From positions 1 to 64,000 of the forward strand of contig JARRNT010000041.1 of NCBI GenBank assembly GCA_037384645.1: DNA of 64,000 bases, read 5' to 3'. The stretch's first letter is position 1; each line of letters begins with the position of its first letter. This document shows, in pieces, positions 1 to 9,227 of the stretch. Position numbers and translations under genes: made by a program. The notes under the pieces are model-generated. The model had not been told where the DNA came from. It was given only the letters and a program-made list of their open reading frames with translations, and searched no databases. The stretch is from RI-92 sp037384645 (lineage in GTDB: Bacteria; Pseudomonadota; Gammaproteobacteria; UBA6429; Thiohalophilaceae).

Positions 1-98
1 AATCCGGTTGTACGATTGCGCCGATCAGCGCCTCTCGTACTGATCGTTTTCACCCGTTGCCTTTGCCCCTCCACCTGTCCGAGGTCGAAACCAGATAT

Positions 99-1427
99 AT
101 GAATACCGAACTTGCTGTCACTCAGCAGAACCTGCGCTGGGAGAAAACCCTGCTATTTACGATTTTCCTTGCCCTTGGCTGTGCCGCTTACGCCAGTATC
201 GCGGGCAACCTGTTTCATCCGTTGCTCGACGCTATTGCCGAGCAGGACTGGCCTCAGCACATCCTGTTGCCGAGTATATGGTGGGCCGGCATGGGCCTGG
301 TGTTGCTGAGTTATCGCACCGTGTTGTGGCTGCGCTACCGTGAGTTTGATCTGGCCAGCGATCAGGATGCACCGCGACTGAGCGTGATCATCCCGGCCTA
401 TAACGAAGGCCCCATGGTGGAAAAAACCATCGACTCGGTGGCCCAGGCAAACTACCCGCGTGAGCGCCTCGAGATTTTCGTGGTGGATGACGGCAGCCGG
501 GATGACACCTGGGAATACATCACCCGTGCCGCGCAACGCCACCCCGGTCTGGTCACCACCCTGCGCTTCGCGGAAAACCAAGGCAAGCGCGCAGCCCTGT
601 CTACCGGATTTCGCCGCGCCCGTGGCGAGGTCTTGGTGACCATCGACTCGGACAGCATTATCGAAAAACACACCCTGCTGGCCATGGCCGGCCCTTTCCG
701 GGACACGCGGGTCGGAGCCGTCGCCGGCCGCGTTGCCGTGTACAACCGCCGCCAGGGCCTGATCCCGCGCATGCTGCACGTGCGCTTCATTCTCTCCTTC
801 GATTTTTTACGCGCGGCAGAATCATCCTATCGCACGGTCTACTGCTGCCCCGGCGCCCTCGCCGGTTATCGCGCCAGTGTCGTGCGCGAGGTCCTGCCCC
901 GCTGGGAAGGCCAGACCTTCCTCGGCGCCAGCTGTACCTTTGGCGAGGACCGGGCCCTGACCAACAATATCCTGGAAGCCGGTTATGACAGCGTGTACCA
1001 GCGCAGTGCCGTAGTCCACACCCTGGTGCCCACGACGTATCGCAAGCTGACCCGGATGCTGTTGCGCTGGGACCGCAGCTACGTGCGCGAGGAGTTACGC
1101 CTGGCCCGGATCCTGTGGAAACGCCCGCTGATAGCACGCATCACGACCCTGGTCGAACGCACCATCACCAACCTGCGTTTCCCGGTCAGCTACGCCACCC
1201 TGGCCATGCTGATGCTGCTGGCGATCCAGAATCCGGAAATCCTGTTGCGACTCGCCATCAGCATCGGCATCGTGTCACTGCTGTATACGCTGTATTATCT
1301 GCGCAGTGAGCGCTCCTGGCAGTTTGTCTACGGCATTGCCTATGCTTATTTTTCGTTTATCGCCCTGAGCTGGATCTTCCCCTACGCCGTGGTCACGGCC
1401 CGGGCCCGCGCCTGGATGACACGCTAA
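99..1427 (+). CDS. Processive family 2 glycosyltransferase (NodC/hyaluronan synthase-like), membrane bound
   Basis: Predicted inner-membrane GT2 enzyme of 442 aa that would polymerise or transfer a sugar from a nucleotide-sugar donor; the product is unknown. An N-terminal membrane segment pair (about residues 18-85) is followed by the catalytic GT-A domain, with DDGS near residue 129, DSDS near 182, GEDR near 282 and an RW motif (LLRWDRS) near 323. These match the D, DxD, ED and (Q/R)xxRW set of processive synthases. The C-terminus holds further membrane helices. I chose the ATG at 99; an in-frame TTG at 57 would add 14 residues that look non-conserved. The Shine-Dalgarno signal is weak. No polysaccharide export genes are adjacent, so the polymer cannot be inferred. 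Confidence 0.85.
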   Translation: MNTELAVTQQNLRWEKTLLFTIFLALGCAAYASIAGNLFHPLLDAIAEQDWPQHILLPSIWWAGMGLVLLSYRTVLWLRYREFDLASDQDAPRLSVIIPAYNEGPMVEKTIDSVAQANYPRERLEIFVVDDGSRDDTWEYITRAAQRHPGLVTTLRFAENQGKRAALSTGFRRARGEVLVTIDSDSIIEKHTLLAMAGPFRDTRVGAVAGRVAVYNRRQGLIPRMLHVRFILSFDFLRAAESSYRTVYCCPGALAGYRASVVREVLPRWEGQTFLGASCTFGEDRALTNNILEAGYDSVYQRSAVVHTLVPTTYRKLTRMLLRWDRSYVREELRLARILWKRPLIARITTLVERTITNLRFPVSYATLAMLMLLAIQNPEILLRLAISIGIVSLLYTLYYLRSERSWQFVYGIAYAYFSFIALSWIFPYAVVTARARAWMTR

Positions 1428-1451
1428 GCAGGCAGGATTGCAGCGGTCAGG

Positions 1452-1486
1452 CAAATAAAAGGGGTGACTGTCGCAACAGTCACCCC
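1452..1486 (-). terminator. Intrinsic terminator of the DsrC-like gene
   Basis: A perfect 11-bp inverted repeat (GGGGTGACTGT at 1461-1471, ACAGTCACCCC at 1476-1486) with a four-base loop. On the minus strand it is followed by TTTTATTT, which fits a Rho-independent terminator just downstream of the DsrC-like gene. On the plus strand it lies behind the glycosyltransferase but lacks a T tract there. Confidence 0.8.
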
Positions 1487-1521
1487 AGCCCAGTTCCCGT
1501 TTGAATCCGGACAGATCGGGT

Positions 1522-1854
1522 TCAGCCGGTACTCCAGGCCCGCGGCTTTTGCATACCGGCAATCTTGCAGGCCTGCTGCACATAGCCGTAAGGAAACATC
1601 TTGAACAACAACGACTTGGCCTTCTGCTTGTTGTATCCGAGCTCCTGGACCAGGTACTTGACCACGTGGCGCACATCGGGCGCGACCTTATGTTCGTGCC
1701 AGTAATCACGCATGAACCGCAGTACCGGCCAGTACTCTTCCTCCAGCACCAGGTCCTCTTCATCCGCCAGGGAACACGCTACCAGCACATCCCAGTCTTC
1801 CGGGTTTACCAGGTAACCTTCCACATCTCGAGCCGGTTCTGCATATGCCAACAT
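1522..1854 (-). CDS. DsrC/TusE-family sulfur-relay protein lacking the terminal cysteine
   Basis: Small cytoplasmic protein (110 aa) of the DsrC/TusE/DsvC family, whose members carry sulfur as persulfide or trisulfide on a mobile C-terminal arm. The family core is clear (EDWD near the N-terminus, FxMFPYG near residue 88). The C-terminal arm reads CKIAGMQKPRAWSTG, so the first arm cysteine (CysB, about residue 96) is present, but the penultimate CysA, normally 11 residues later, is replaced by Trp. Canonical DsrC has both and TusE keeps CysA, so this is a variant paralogue, perhaps regulatory. The start has a strong GAGGAG about 7 bases upstream, and the AT-rich leader holds plausible promoter elements. 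Its neighbour is a persulfide dioxygenase. Confidence 0.85.
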   Translation of the reverse strand: MLAYAEPARDVEGYLVNPEDWDVLVACSLADEEDLVLEEEYWPVLRFMRDYWHEHKVAPDVRHVVKYLVQELGYNKQKAKSLLFKMFPYGYVQQACKIAGMQKPRAWSTG

Positions 1855-2240
1855 TGTCTGTCTCCTCTTAAGTAATCGCTTATATGCTAATTAAAGCTCG
1901 ATTTTAAAAACAATCAAACGATATTTATTGGTATTTATTATCGATTTTATCGATTTCAAAAAGAGAGAGCTACATGAGTAATACCATTAAATGGTGCTAA
2001 TTTCGGGCGACTGTCATTAGCCTGGCATGTGCACCCCATGAAACACCTCGGCCAGTACGGTAAAACTGGTAAAGACAATATCGTCGTGGAAATGTTTTAA
2101 AATGGCTTCATTATCACGCTAATTCCATGCATCCGCCCATCAGGTTGCAAAGTCAGCGTCGATATTAACTGTTATCTAATCGCCCTTTGCATTATCCAGG
2201 CTGGAATGCGTTTAGCGCAGTCCCCAGGGAGGCAGACATG
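1855..2240. other. AT-rich intergenic region upstream of the DsrC-like gene
   Basis: No convincing gene. The first ~110 bases are very AT-rich, with repeated CGATTTT units around 1900-1955 and a plausible minus-strand promoter for the DsrC-like gene (candidate TATAAG at about 1879-1884). I see no clear terminator for the downstream end of the persulfide dioxygenase gene. Confidence 0.4.
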
Positions 2241-2999
2241 TCATATGCCCTGATCAAACCTGGCACAGGCGCCGCGGTATTGTTCGGGCACATTATCGGG
2301 GCATTCACCGCAGCGCTGGTTACCCGGCACCGCGAAATCGATCTTGCGCGGATAAGGCAGGTCCAGGCCATCCATGATCTTGATGAATTCCTCCAGGGTC
2401 TTGCCGCCAATGTGCTGGTTCCTGGCTTTTTCCTGAGCAATGGAGCTGACCCGACGCTGCGTATAATCATGCGCCGGATAGACCAGGGTTTCGTCCGGCA
2501 GGCTGAAAAATTTCTGCTGGATACTTTTATACAGCGTGGCGCTGTCGCCTGACTGAAAATCGGTACGCCCGACCCCGTCGATCAACAGGGCATCACCGGT
2601 GAACAACAGGCTCTGGGTTGGCGTGTTGATCAAGTAGGCATGGTGATGGTCCGTATGTCCGGGGGTAAACAGCGGGTGTAATTCGATCCGGCCAAGCTTT
2701 AGCGGCGTCCCTTCCTGCAGGCCGATATCAGCACAGGGCAGCTCATCCAGCGCAGGGTAAGCAATCTGGCAATCGGTAAAGGCCTTGAGCCGTTTCGCAC
2801 CGGTCAGGTGATCGGCGTGGATGTGGGTATCCACCGTGTAGGTGAGTTTCAGGTTGAGCGATTGCAGCACGCTCAGGTCGCGTTCAGCGGTGTCCAGTAC
2901 CGGGTCGATAATGGCACACTGGCCGGTGTCCGGACAGGCAATCAGGTAACTGTAGGTGGATGAATCCGGCTCGAACAGCTGTCTGAATAACATAAGCAT
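2241..2999 (-). CDS. Metallo-beta-lactamase-fold persulfide dioxygenase (ETHE1/SDO type)
   Basis: Predicted mononuclear iron enzyme oxidising glutathione persulfide to sulfite and glutathione. The 252-aa protein carries the HxHxDH signature HIHADH at residues 59-64, GHTDHHH near 114, the metal-bridging GDALLIDGVGRTDF near 134-147 and PAHDY near 178. This is the one-metal ETHE1/persulfide dioxygenase pattern rather than two-metal glyoxalase II. The C-terminus holds CGEC (about residues 235-238). Two ATG codons (2999 and 2993) are possible; AAGGA sits just upstream of the first. With the adjacent DsrC-like gene it suggests handling of sulfane sulfur. Exact substrate specificity is inferred. Confidence 0.85.
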   Translation of the reverse strand: MLMLFRQLFEPDSSTYSYLIACPDTGQCAIIDPVLDTAERDLSVLQSLNLKLTYTVDTHIHADHLTGAKRLKAFTDCQIAYPALDELPCADIGLQEGTPLKLGRIELHPLFTPGHTDHHHAYLINTPTQSLLFTGDALLIDGVGRTDFQSGDSATLYKSIQQKFFSLPDETLVYPAHDYTQRRVSSIAQEKARNQHIGGKTLEEFIKIMDGLDLPYPRKIDFAVPGNQRCGECPDNVPEQYRGACARFDQGI

Positions 3000-3093
3000 G
3001 GCTTCCTTGTGCGATGACCTAAGTTAATAGTTGCGATGTCATCATTAGAATTCAAGCACTCGAACAGTTCAATTCTCACGTGTTCGTTGTGGT

Positions 3094-4932
3094 TTAAACG
3101 TTGGCACAATGCTGCGCAATCGTCTCGAGGAATGGCCGGCCATAGGCCTCGAGTTTACGTTCACCCACACCCGATATCTCCAGCAGCTCCGCCAGCGTAC
3201 GCGGTTTGCGTTCGACCATTTCCTGCAACGTCGCATCATGAAAAATCACATAGGCCGGTACGCCCTGTTGTGACGATAATTTACTACGTAGCTGGCGCAG
3301 CGCCAGCCACAGGGGATCATGCTGTGCCGCCGTACTGCCTGGCGTTTTTTTGCGTCCACCGGTTTTCGCCGGTTTCACCAGTTGACGTAGCTGCAGCGCA
3401 TGTTCACCGCGTAACAGGGGCCGGCTGGCTTCGGTCAGTTGCAGACTGCCATGACCCTGCAGATCGACACTCAACAGGCCGTGGGCAATCAGTTGCCGAA
3501 ACAGGTTACGCCAGCCATTCTGATCCAGCTCGGTGCCGATACCGTAGGTGCTCAGTCGGTCATGGCCAAAGCCCTGAATACGCTCGTGTTGTTTTCCCAG
3601 CAGCACATCGATCACGTAATTGGCGCCAAAGCGCTGGCCGGTACGATGCACGCAGGACAGGGCCTTCTGCGCCGCGACACTGGCATCCCAGGTTGGCGGT
3701 GGCGACAGGCAGGTATCACAATTGCCGCAGGGTTGGGCCAGTTCTTCACCGAAGTAACGCAACAGGGCCTGGCGGCGACAGGCGGTAAGCTCACAAAAGC
3801 CGAGCATGGCGTCGAGCTTGTGGTGTTCGATACGTTTGTACCGGGCATCACCCTCGGTATTGGTCTGCATCTGGCGCAGGGTGATCACATCCTGCAGGCC
3901 ATACACCATCCAGGCATCGGCAGGCAGACCATCGCGACCGGCCCGCCCTGTCTCCTGGTAATACGCTTCCAGACTGCGCGGCAGATTCAGGTGGGCAACA
4001 AAACGCACATCCGGTTTATCGATGCCCATGCCGAAGGCGATCGTGGCCACGATGATGACGCCGTCTTCTCGCAGAAAACGGGACTGGTGGCGAAGACGAT
4101 CCTCGGCACTCATACCGGCATGATACGGCAAGGCCGTCAGGCCATTGTCCTGTAACCACGCGGCAACCTCATCAACACGTTTGCGCGACAGGCAATAGAC
4201 GATCCCCGCCTCACCGGAATGTTCATGACGGATAAACGCCAGTAACGCAGCGCGGGCATTACCGGCATTCTCCATCACCCGGTAACGGATATTGGGCCGG
4301 TCAAAACTGCTGATAAACTGTCTCGCGCTTTGCAATTGCAGGCGCTGAATGATCTCCTGACGGGTTGCGTCATCGGCGGTGGCGGTCAGGGCGATGCGCG
4401 GCACATCCGGGAACCGTTCATGCAGCACAGAAAGCTGGATATAGTCAGGCCGAAAGTCATGCCCCCACTGCGAGACACAATGTGCTTCGTCAATCGCAAA
4501 CAGGGCCAGCGGCAATTGTGCCAGCAACTCCAGCGTGCGCGGCAGTAACAGGCGTTCCGGCGCCACGTACAGCAAATCCAGTTCACCCTGACGCAGGCTG
4601 GCCTCGACTCGCTGCACCTCATCCAGTGACAGGGTGGAATTTAAATAGGCGGCACGCACCCCGAGTTGTTGCAGCGCATCCACCTGGTCCTGCATCAAGG
4701 CAATCAGTGGGGAGACGACGATGGCGACGCCCTCACGCAACAGGGCCGGGATCTGGTAACACAGGGATTTGCCGCCACCGGTCGGCATTAGTACCAGGGC
4801 ATCGCCACCGCCAGCGACCTGGGAGATGATGGCATCCTGCGGCGAACGAAATCGGTCATAACCGAACACGCTACGCAGAAGATGATGGGCCTGGTCCAGA
4901 TGATGTTGTTTGTGCATGCTTCCCGCGTTCAT
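3094..4932 (-). CDS. recQ: ATP-dependent DNA helicase RecQ
   Basis: 3'-to-5' superfamily 2 DNA helicase in recombination and replication-fork repair. The 612-aa length is normal for the family. Walker A TGGGKS lies at 51-56 and DEAH at 148-151, followed by QxxGRAGRDG in the second RecA-like lobe. A RecQ zinc-binding module follows (CELTAC, then CGNCDTC), then the winged-helix RQC region and a C-terminal HRDC domain (about 535-612). An internal ATG six codons in (4917) is an equally plausible start. It appears monocistronic. Confidence 0.95.
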   Translation of the reverse strand: MNAGSMHKQHHLDQAHHLLRSVFGYDRFRSPQDAIISQVAGGGDALVLMPTGGGKSLCYQIPALLREGVAIVVSPLIALMQDQVDALQQLGVRAAYLNSTLSLDEVQRVEASLRQGELDLLYVAPERLLLPRTLELLAQLPLALFAIDEAHCVSQWGHDFRPDYIQLSVLHERFPDVPRIALTATADDATRQEIIQRLQLQSARQFISSFDRPNIRYRVMENAGNARAALLAFIRHEHSGEAGIVYCLSRKRVDEVAAWLQDNGLTALPYHAGMSAEDRLRHQSRFLREDGVIIVATIAFGMGIDKPDVRFVAHLNLPRSLEAYYQETGRAGRDGLPADAWMVYGLQDVITLRQMQTNTEGDARYKRIEHHKLDAMLGFCELTACRRQALLRYFGEELAQPCGNCDTCLSPPPTWDASVAAQKALSCVHRTGQRFGANYVIDVLLGKQHERIQGFGHDRLSTYGIGTELDQNGWRNLFRQLIAHGLLSVDLQGHGSLQLTEASRPLLRGEHALQLRQLVKPAKTGGRKKTPGSTAAQHDPLWLALRQLRSKLSSQQGVPAYVIFHDATLQEMVERKPRTLAELLEISGVGERKLEAYGRPFLETIAQHCANV

Positions 4933-4981
4933 TGGCTATAGCGCGTGAAGCGTAACATATCACGCTGTCGTCCTGGCTAAC

Positions 4982-6262
4982 TCAGCCGGCCAACGCGGCA
5001 AAAAGCAATATCAGCAGGACAAAGACCGTCACGGCAAACGCCCAGACCCCACCAGGGATGACCGGTTTGTGCCCTCCGCTGGCAGTAAGCGCCCGTCCCA
5101 GGTTTTTGAGCATTGTAACATTAGCCTGAGTCCCGACCGTCAGCTTACTCCAGACAGTGGCACGCCGGAGGACGCTCAGCCAGGCTAGCAGGCGCTCGGG
5201 CAAACAGTGCCCGGTCTGGGCAGACAGTGTGTCACCGGCCTGAGCACGATTGCGACGTAGACTTGGCAACAGAAGCAGGCAACTCGCAATCCCCATGATG
5301 GCCAGATACGGAGACACAAACGGCGCATAGCTGCGCCACGCCGATGGCTGTATCAGAGTATGGCCGAACAGGAAAAAGAACAGGCCGATCAGGCAGAGCA
5401 TGCCCCAGCCGGCCGCGCCGACCCTGGCCCGAAGCCATTTGACACTGGCAGATACGAGCATGAGCGCGCCCAGGACCTGAAGCACGTAACCTGCCGTTGC
5501 GGCCGTCACCATTTCGACCGGCAACCAGCGAACGGTACCGAGCATGGCCATGGCCACAGGGACCGCCGCCAGCAATATCCGTGGCAAGGGGGATACTGTC
5601 CGCAATGCCGCCGTTAACCAGATATGCGCCGGCCATAACCCCGCCTTCACGATAAAACCGGCGAGCACCATGGCCAGATAAAGCGGGAGTGTGGACGAAT
5701 CGGCCATGGCCTGCTGCACGGCAGCATACTGCAAGTTGTTTGACGCGCCGGCAGCAAGCAGCAAGGCTTCAAACAAGGCCAAATCGCCGACAATCAATGC
5801 CACCACATAACAGCGTGCGGTATTTTTCGCCGCAGCCTCATCTTTTGCCAGCATCAGCCCGTAAAAGCTGTAACCCATGAGCGTGGCAAACACGAAAAAC
5901 CCCACAAGATCAGCGGCGAGCAAGGTCCCGAGATTGCCCGCCAGGGTCAGCAGAAAAAACGTGGTAGCGCGTGACGAGTTCGCCCCCTGCGCAAAGATTT
6001 TGAATTGCGCGGCGGCAATCCACCAAACAACGATAAACATCGCCAGCAACCAGCGCAGATCCGCACTCAGGGCCAGTCCGCTGCCGAACAACAGCCAGGG
6101 TAACTTCAGTGCGGTCGTCGTCGGCAACAAGAACAGAACCAGCACGGGCAGAAGCGCCAACTGACGCGGCCAGGGCAGACGGCGATGCAGTGCCGGGATA
6201 CTCAGCAGCAACGGCCACAACACCACCAGCCACAACACCATGCCCGCAGCTGTCACCGTCAT
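4982..6262 (-). CDS. Third antiporter-like subunit (NuoL/M/N-like) of the Mrp operon, degenerate
   Basis: Polytopic inner-membrane protein of 426 aa from the proton-conducting NuoL/M/N-MrpA/D family. ATG at 6262 overlaps the stop of the upstream subunit (ATGA), so translation is probably coupled. The central lysine helix is kept (FIVKAGLWPAHIWL). The TM5 glutamate found in the two sister subunits (YELLTL, LELVGL) is replaced (VFATLMGY), and the second lysine of the sisters (AVVKAG) is lost (PVAMAML). A role as a structural or regulatory antiporter-like subunit is more likely than full proton translocation. It is the last gene of the operon. Confidence 0.75.
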   Translation of the reverse strand: MTVTAAGMVLWLVVLWPLLLSIPALHRRLPWPRQLALLPVLVLFLLPTTTALKLPWLLFGSGLALSADLRWLLAMFIVVWWIAAAQFKIFAQGANSSRATTFFLLTLAGNLGTLLAADLVGFFVFATLMGYSFYGLMLAKDEAAAKNTARCYVVALIVGDLALFEALLLAAGASNNLQYAAVQQAMADSSTLPLYLAMVLAGFIVKAGLWPAHIWLTAALRTVSPLPRILLAAVPVAMAMLGTVRWLPVEMVTAATAGYVLQVLGALMLVSASVKWLRARVGAAGWGMLCLIGLFFFLFGHTLIQPSAWRSYAPFVSPYLAIMGIASCLLLLPSLRRNRAQAGDTLSAQTGHCLPERLLAWLSVLRRATVWSKLTVGTQANVTMLKNLGRALTASGGHKPVIPGGVWAFAVTVFVLLILLFAALAG

Positions 6263-7758
6263 GGCTGATAAAACTCCCTTTGCGCGATGAGACGTGCCCA
6301 GTCCAGCGGACTGAATGGCGCCGAGGCCAGCAGACCAACGGCAACAGCGATCACAGCGGTAATCACCGGCGGTAACAACAACGCCCATGCCGTTTCCTTG
6401 TGACCGAAGTCGTGCTCTGCCGGCCAGTGGTCGGGCGGTGCGCGAAACCACGCGGCATGCAGGATCGGCAGAAAGTACATGGCATTGAGCAGACTGCTCA
6501 GGGCGAGGACGATCACGACCCAGCCCTGGCCGGCCTGCAACGCCCCCAGGCCCAGATACCACTTGCTGACAAATCCGGCGACCGGCGGCGCACCGATCAT
6601 ACCGAACGCGCCGATGGTAAACGCCGTCATGGTCCAGGGCATGCGCCGACCGACACCATGCATTTCACTGATTTTGTGGATGCCCAGGGTTTCCGCCAGA
6701 TTTCCCGCGCAGAAGAACAAGGTAATTTTCATCAGGCCCTGATGTACGAGATGCACAATCCCGCCAATGGAGGCGATGGGTCCGATAATCGCCACCCCCA
6801 GCGTGATATAGGACACCTGGCTCACAGTTGAAAACGCCAGTCGACGCTTGAGATCATTCTGGCTCAGGGCGCGCACCGAACCGTACAGGATCGTGAACGC
6901 GGCCAGCCATGCCAGTGGATTGATGACACCAAGATGGGCGGCGGCCTCCACGCCGAACACGTCATAGACGATCCGCACAATGCCGAACGCGCCGGCCTTG
7001 ACGACGGCGACCGCATGCAGCAGCGCACTGACCGGCGCCGGGGCCACCATCGCCTTCGGCAGCCAGCCATGCAGTGGTACCAATGCAGCCTTCACCCCGA
7101 GTCCGGCGATAAACAGGGCGAAGATCACGATCAAGGCCGGGCGATGCGTGGCCAGCACCTGCTGGACAAACCCCTGCGGGGTGAATTCCAGGGTGCCGGT
7201 CAGGGTGTATAACCAGACCGTCGCCAGTAACAGCAAGCCTCCGCCGAACATGGTATACACGAGATAACTGCGCCCGGCACGCCGTGCCTCTTCCGTGCCG
7301 CGATGTACCACCAGGGGATAGGTGGACAGGGTCAGTAATTCATAAAACAGCAGAAACGTGATCAGATTACCGGCCAGCGCGACGCCCACGGTCGAGGTGA
7401 CACACAGGCTGAAGAAGCCGAAAAACCGGCTGCGATGCGGCGAACCTTCCAGATAACCGACGGCATACACTGTGGTGACCAGCCACAGCAGACTGGACAG
7501 GGTGACAAACAACAATGATAACGGTCCGGCGCGTAGTACCAGGTCCAGGTTCGGTAACAAGGCCAGACGGATTTCATAATGATGCTGGTGATAAACACCC
7601 CAGATCATCCACACCACCAGCCCCAGTTTAATCACGGCGCCGGCCAGATTCAGGAATGTGCGCAGATACACCCGCTCTTCCGCCAGCGTAAAGATAACCA
7701 GGCCCGGCAATAGCGAGCTGGCCACCACCAGCAGCGGAATGGCGGCGTCCCAGTTCAT
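6259..7758 (-). CDS. MrpA/MrpD-type antiporter subunit (second of three)
   Basis: Inner-membrane cation/proton antiporter subunit (499 aa) homologous to NuoM/NuoN. It has the conserved TM5 glutamate (FYELLTLS), the channel lysine (GLGVKAALVPLHGWLP) and APAPVSALLHAVAVVKAG. The start is ATG at 7758, overlapping the preceding stop as ATGA; the longer frame upstream is spurious. It has no C-terminal MbhE/MrpB-like extension as in full MrpA; those modules are supplied by separate small genes upstream. Named by family only, because MrpA and MrpD assignment depends on phylogeny. Confidence 0.8.
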   Translation of the reverse strand: MNWDAAIPLLVVASSLLPGLVIFTLAEERVYLRTFLNLAGAVIKLGLVVWMIWGVYHQHHYEIRLALLPNLDLVLRAGPLSLLFVTLSSLLWLVTTVYAVGYLEGSPHRSRFFGFFSLCVTSTVGVALAGNLITFLLFYELLTLSTYPLVVHRGTEEARRAGRSYLVYTMFGGGLLLLATVWLYTLTGTLEFTPQGFVQQVLATHRPALIVIFALFIAGLGVKAALVPLHGWLPKAMVAPAPVSALLHAVAVVKAGAFGIVRIVYDVFGVEAAAHLGVINPLAWLAAFTILYGSVRALSQNDLKRRLAFSTVSQVSYITLGVAIIGPIASIGGIVHLVHQGLMKITLFFCAGNLAETLGIHKISEMHGVGRRMPWTMTAFTIGAFGMIGAPPVAGFVSKWYLGLGALQAGQGWVVIVLALSSLLNAMYFLPILHAAWFRAPPDHWPAEHDFGHKETAWALLLPPVITAVIAVAVGLLASAPFSPLDWARLIAQREFYQP

Positions 7759-9227
7759 CCGCTCACCTCGAAACCCACAGCCACCGCGCCCGTATTGATC
7801 AGATGGAGTAAGGGCACGGCAACAAATCCCAACAGGATTGCCGCAAATGCCAGGCTTAACGCGGTCCATTCCATCGTCCTGGGTACCCTGTGCGCTTCAT
7901 GCGTCACGCCGGCCTGGGTAAAGGCATGGCCCATGACTTTGAACACATACGCCGCCGCGAGCAGTCCGCCCACAAGGATGATGCCCACGATGTCCCAACG
8001 TCCCTGGCTGAGAGCGGCTTCCAGCAGCAGCCATTTGCCGATGAAACCCCCGCTCGGCGGTAACCCCATAATACTCACGCCAGCCAGTGCGAAGGCACCG
8101 GCCGTGATCGGCAAACGCTGTACCACACGATCTAAATCAGCGATGCGATCGTGATGGCCAAAGCGCAACAGATTGCCGGCCGTCATAAACATGGCCGCCT
8201 TGGCCAGGGCATGCGACAACAACAGGTACAGCGCGGCGCGCCACACCGAGATACCCGTGCGCGCCAGCGGAAAGGCCAGGAACAAATACCCCAGCTGGGC
8301 CACCGTGGAATACGCGATCAATAACTTGAGTCGGGGCTGACGCAAGGCCTGGACGGAACCCCAGAGGATGGCGGCCATGCCGAGCAGGCCGAGCAAATCG
8401 GCAACATGGCCACCCATGGGACTGAAGATCGCCAGCCACAAACGCAGCAGAATATAAAAGGAGGCTTTGACCACCAGTGCCGACAACAGCGCACTGACAG
8501 GCGCCGGCGCACTGGCATGCGCGGGGGGCAACCAGAAATGCAGGGGAAACAACGCGGTTTTGAGCAGCAGCCCGGTCACCATCAGGCCCAGCGCCGCCCA
8601 GGTCACCGGTGTGGAATCCACCCGGGCGGCAAGCAGGGCGATATCCACCGTGCCATAAGCGTGATACAGCAGTGCCACGCCGAGCAAATAACTTAACGAA
8701 CCCAACAGGGTCGCCAGCAAATAGCGCATGGCACCACTGACAGCAGGCCCGTCGCCGTTCAGAGAGGCCAGAGCCACCGCGGCGAGCCCCACCAGCTCGA
8801 GGGTGACATACAGATTGAAAATATCCGCGGCGAAAAACAGGGCATGTAATGCGCCCAGCAGCAACAGCCAGATCGGCCAGAAGCGCCGCGCCTGTTCCGA
8901 CTTGAAATAGCCCACGGCATACAGGCTCACCCCCAGCCCCACGAGCGCCGTCGCCAACAATAACAACAGGCTGAGCCCGTCGGCATAAAGGTCGATGCCC
9001 AGCGGGGCGCCCCAACCACCGACGGCGTGACGATAGCTGCCGTGAAAACGAAAATGTAATTGCCAGGCCAGAGCCGCCACCGCCAGCACATTGATGCTGG
9101 CCGTGGCCATACCCAGCGTCGGCGCGAGCCGCGGCCAGAGAAAGCACAGCATGCCCGCTACCAGTGGCAACAGGATCAGGACAATGGCCCACGGTATCGT
9201 TTGCAGTGCCGGTAACATCGCGCTCAT
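7755..9227 (-). CDS. mrpD: MrpD-type Na+(cation)/H+ antiporter subunit
   Basis: Inner-membrane proton-conducting subunit (490 aa) with about 14 helices. Conserved residues include the TM5 glutamate (VTLELVGL), the lysine in LLLKTALFPLHFWLPP and the HASAPAPVSALLSALVVKAS signature. It follows the mrpC-like gene with an ATGA overlap and precedes a second antiporter subunit with the same arrangement. Its position directly after MrpC supports the MrpD assignment. Confidence 0.85.
   Translation of the reverse strand: MSAMLPALQTIPWAIVLILLPLVAGMLCFLWPRLAPTLGMATASINVLAVAALAWQLHFRFHGSYRHAVGGWGAPLGIDLYADGLSLLLLLATALVGLGVSLYAVGYFKSEQARRFWPIWLLLLGALHALFFAADIFNLYVTLELVGLAAVALASLNGDGPAVSGAMRYLLATLLGSLSYLLGVALLYHAYGTVDIALLAARVDSTPVTWAALGLMVTGLLLKTALFPLHFWLPPAHASAPAPVSALLSALVVKASFYILLRLWLAIFSPMGGHVADLLGLLGMAAILWGSVQALRQPRLKLLIAYSTVAQLGYLFLAFPLARTGISVWRAALYLLLSHALAKAAMFMTAGNLLRFGHHDRIADLDRVVQRLPITAGAFALAGVSIMGLPPSGGFIGKWLLLEAALSQGRWDIVGIILVGGLLAAAYVFKVMGHAFTQAGVTHEAHRVPRTMEWTALSLAFAAILLGFVAVPLLHLINTGAVAVGFEVSG

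Noticed and set aside
153..1137. Long minus-strand frames across the glycosyltransferase
   Set aside because: Arg/Gly/Pro-rich translations without family pattern, antisense to a clear GT2 gene.
1275..1763. Minus-strand 162-aa frame
   Set aside because: Out of frame over the DsrC-like gene and its terminator; no recognisable pattern.
3036..4829. Plus-strand frames opposite RecQ
   Set aside because: Antisense shadows of a well-supported helicase gene.
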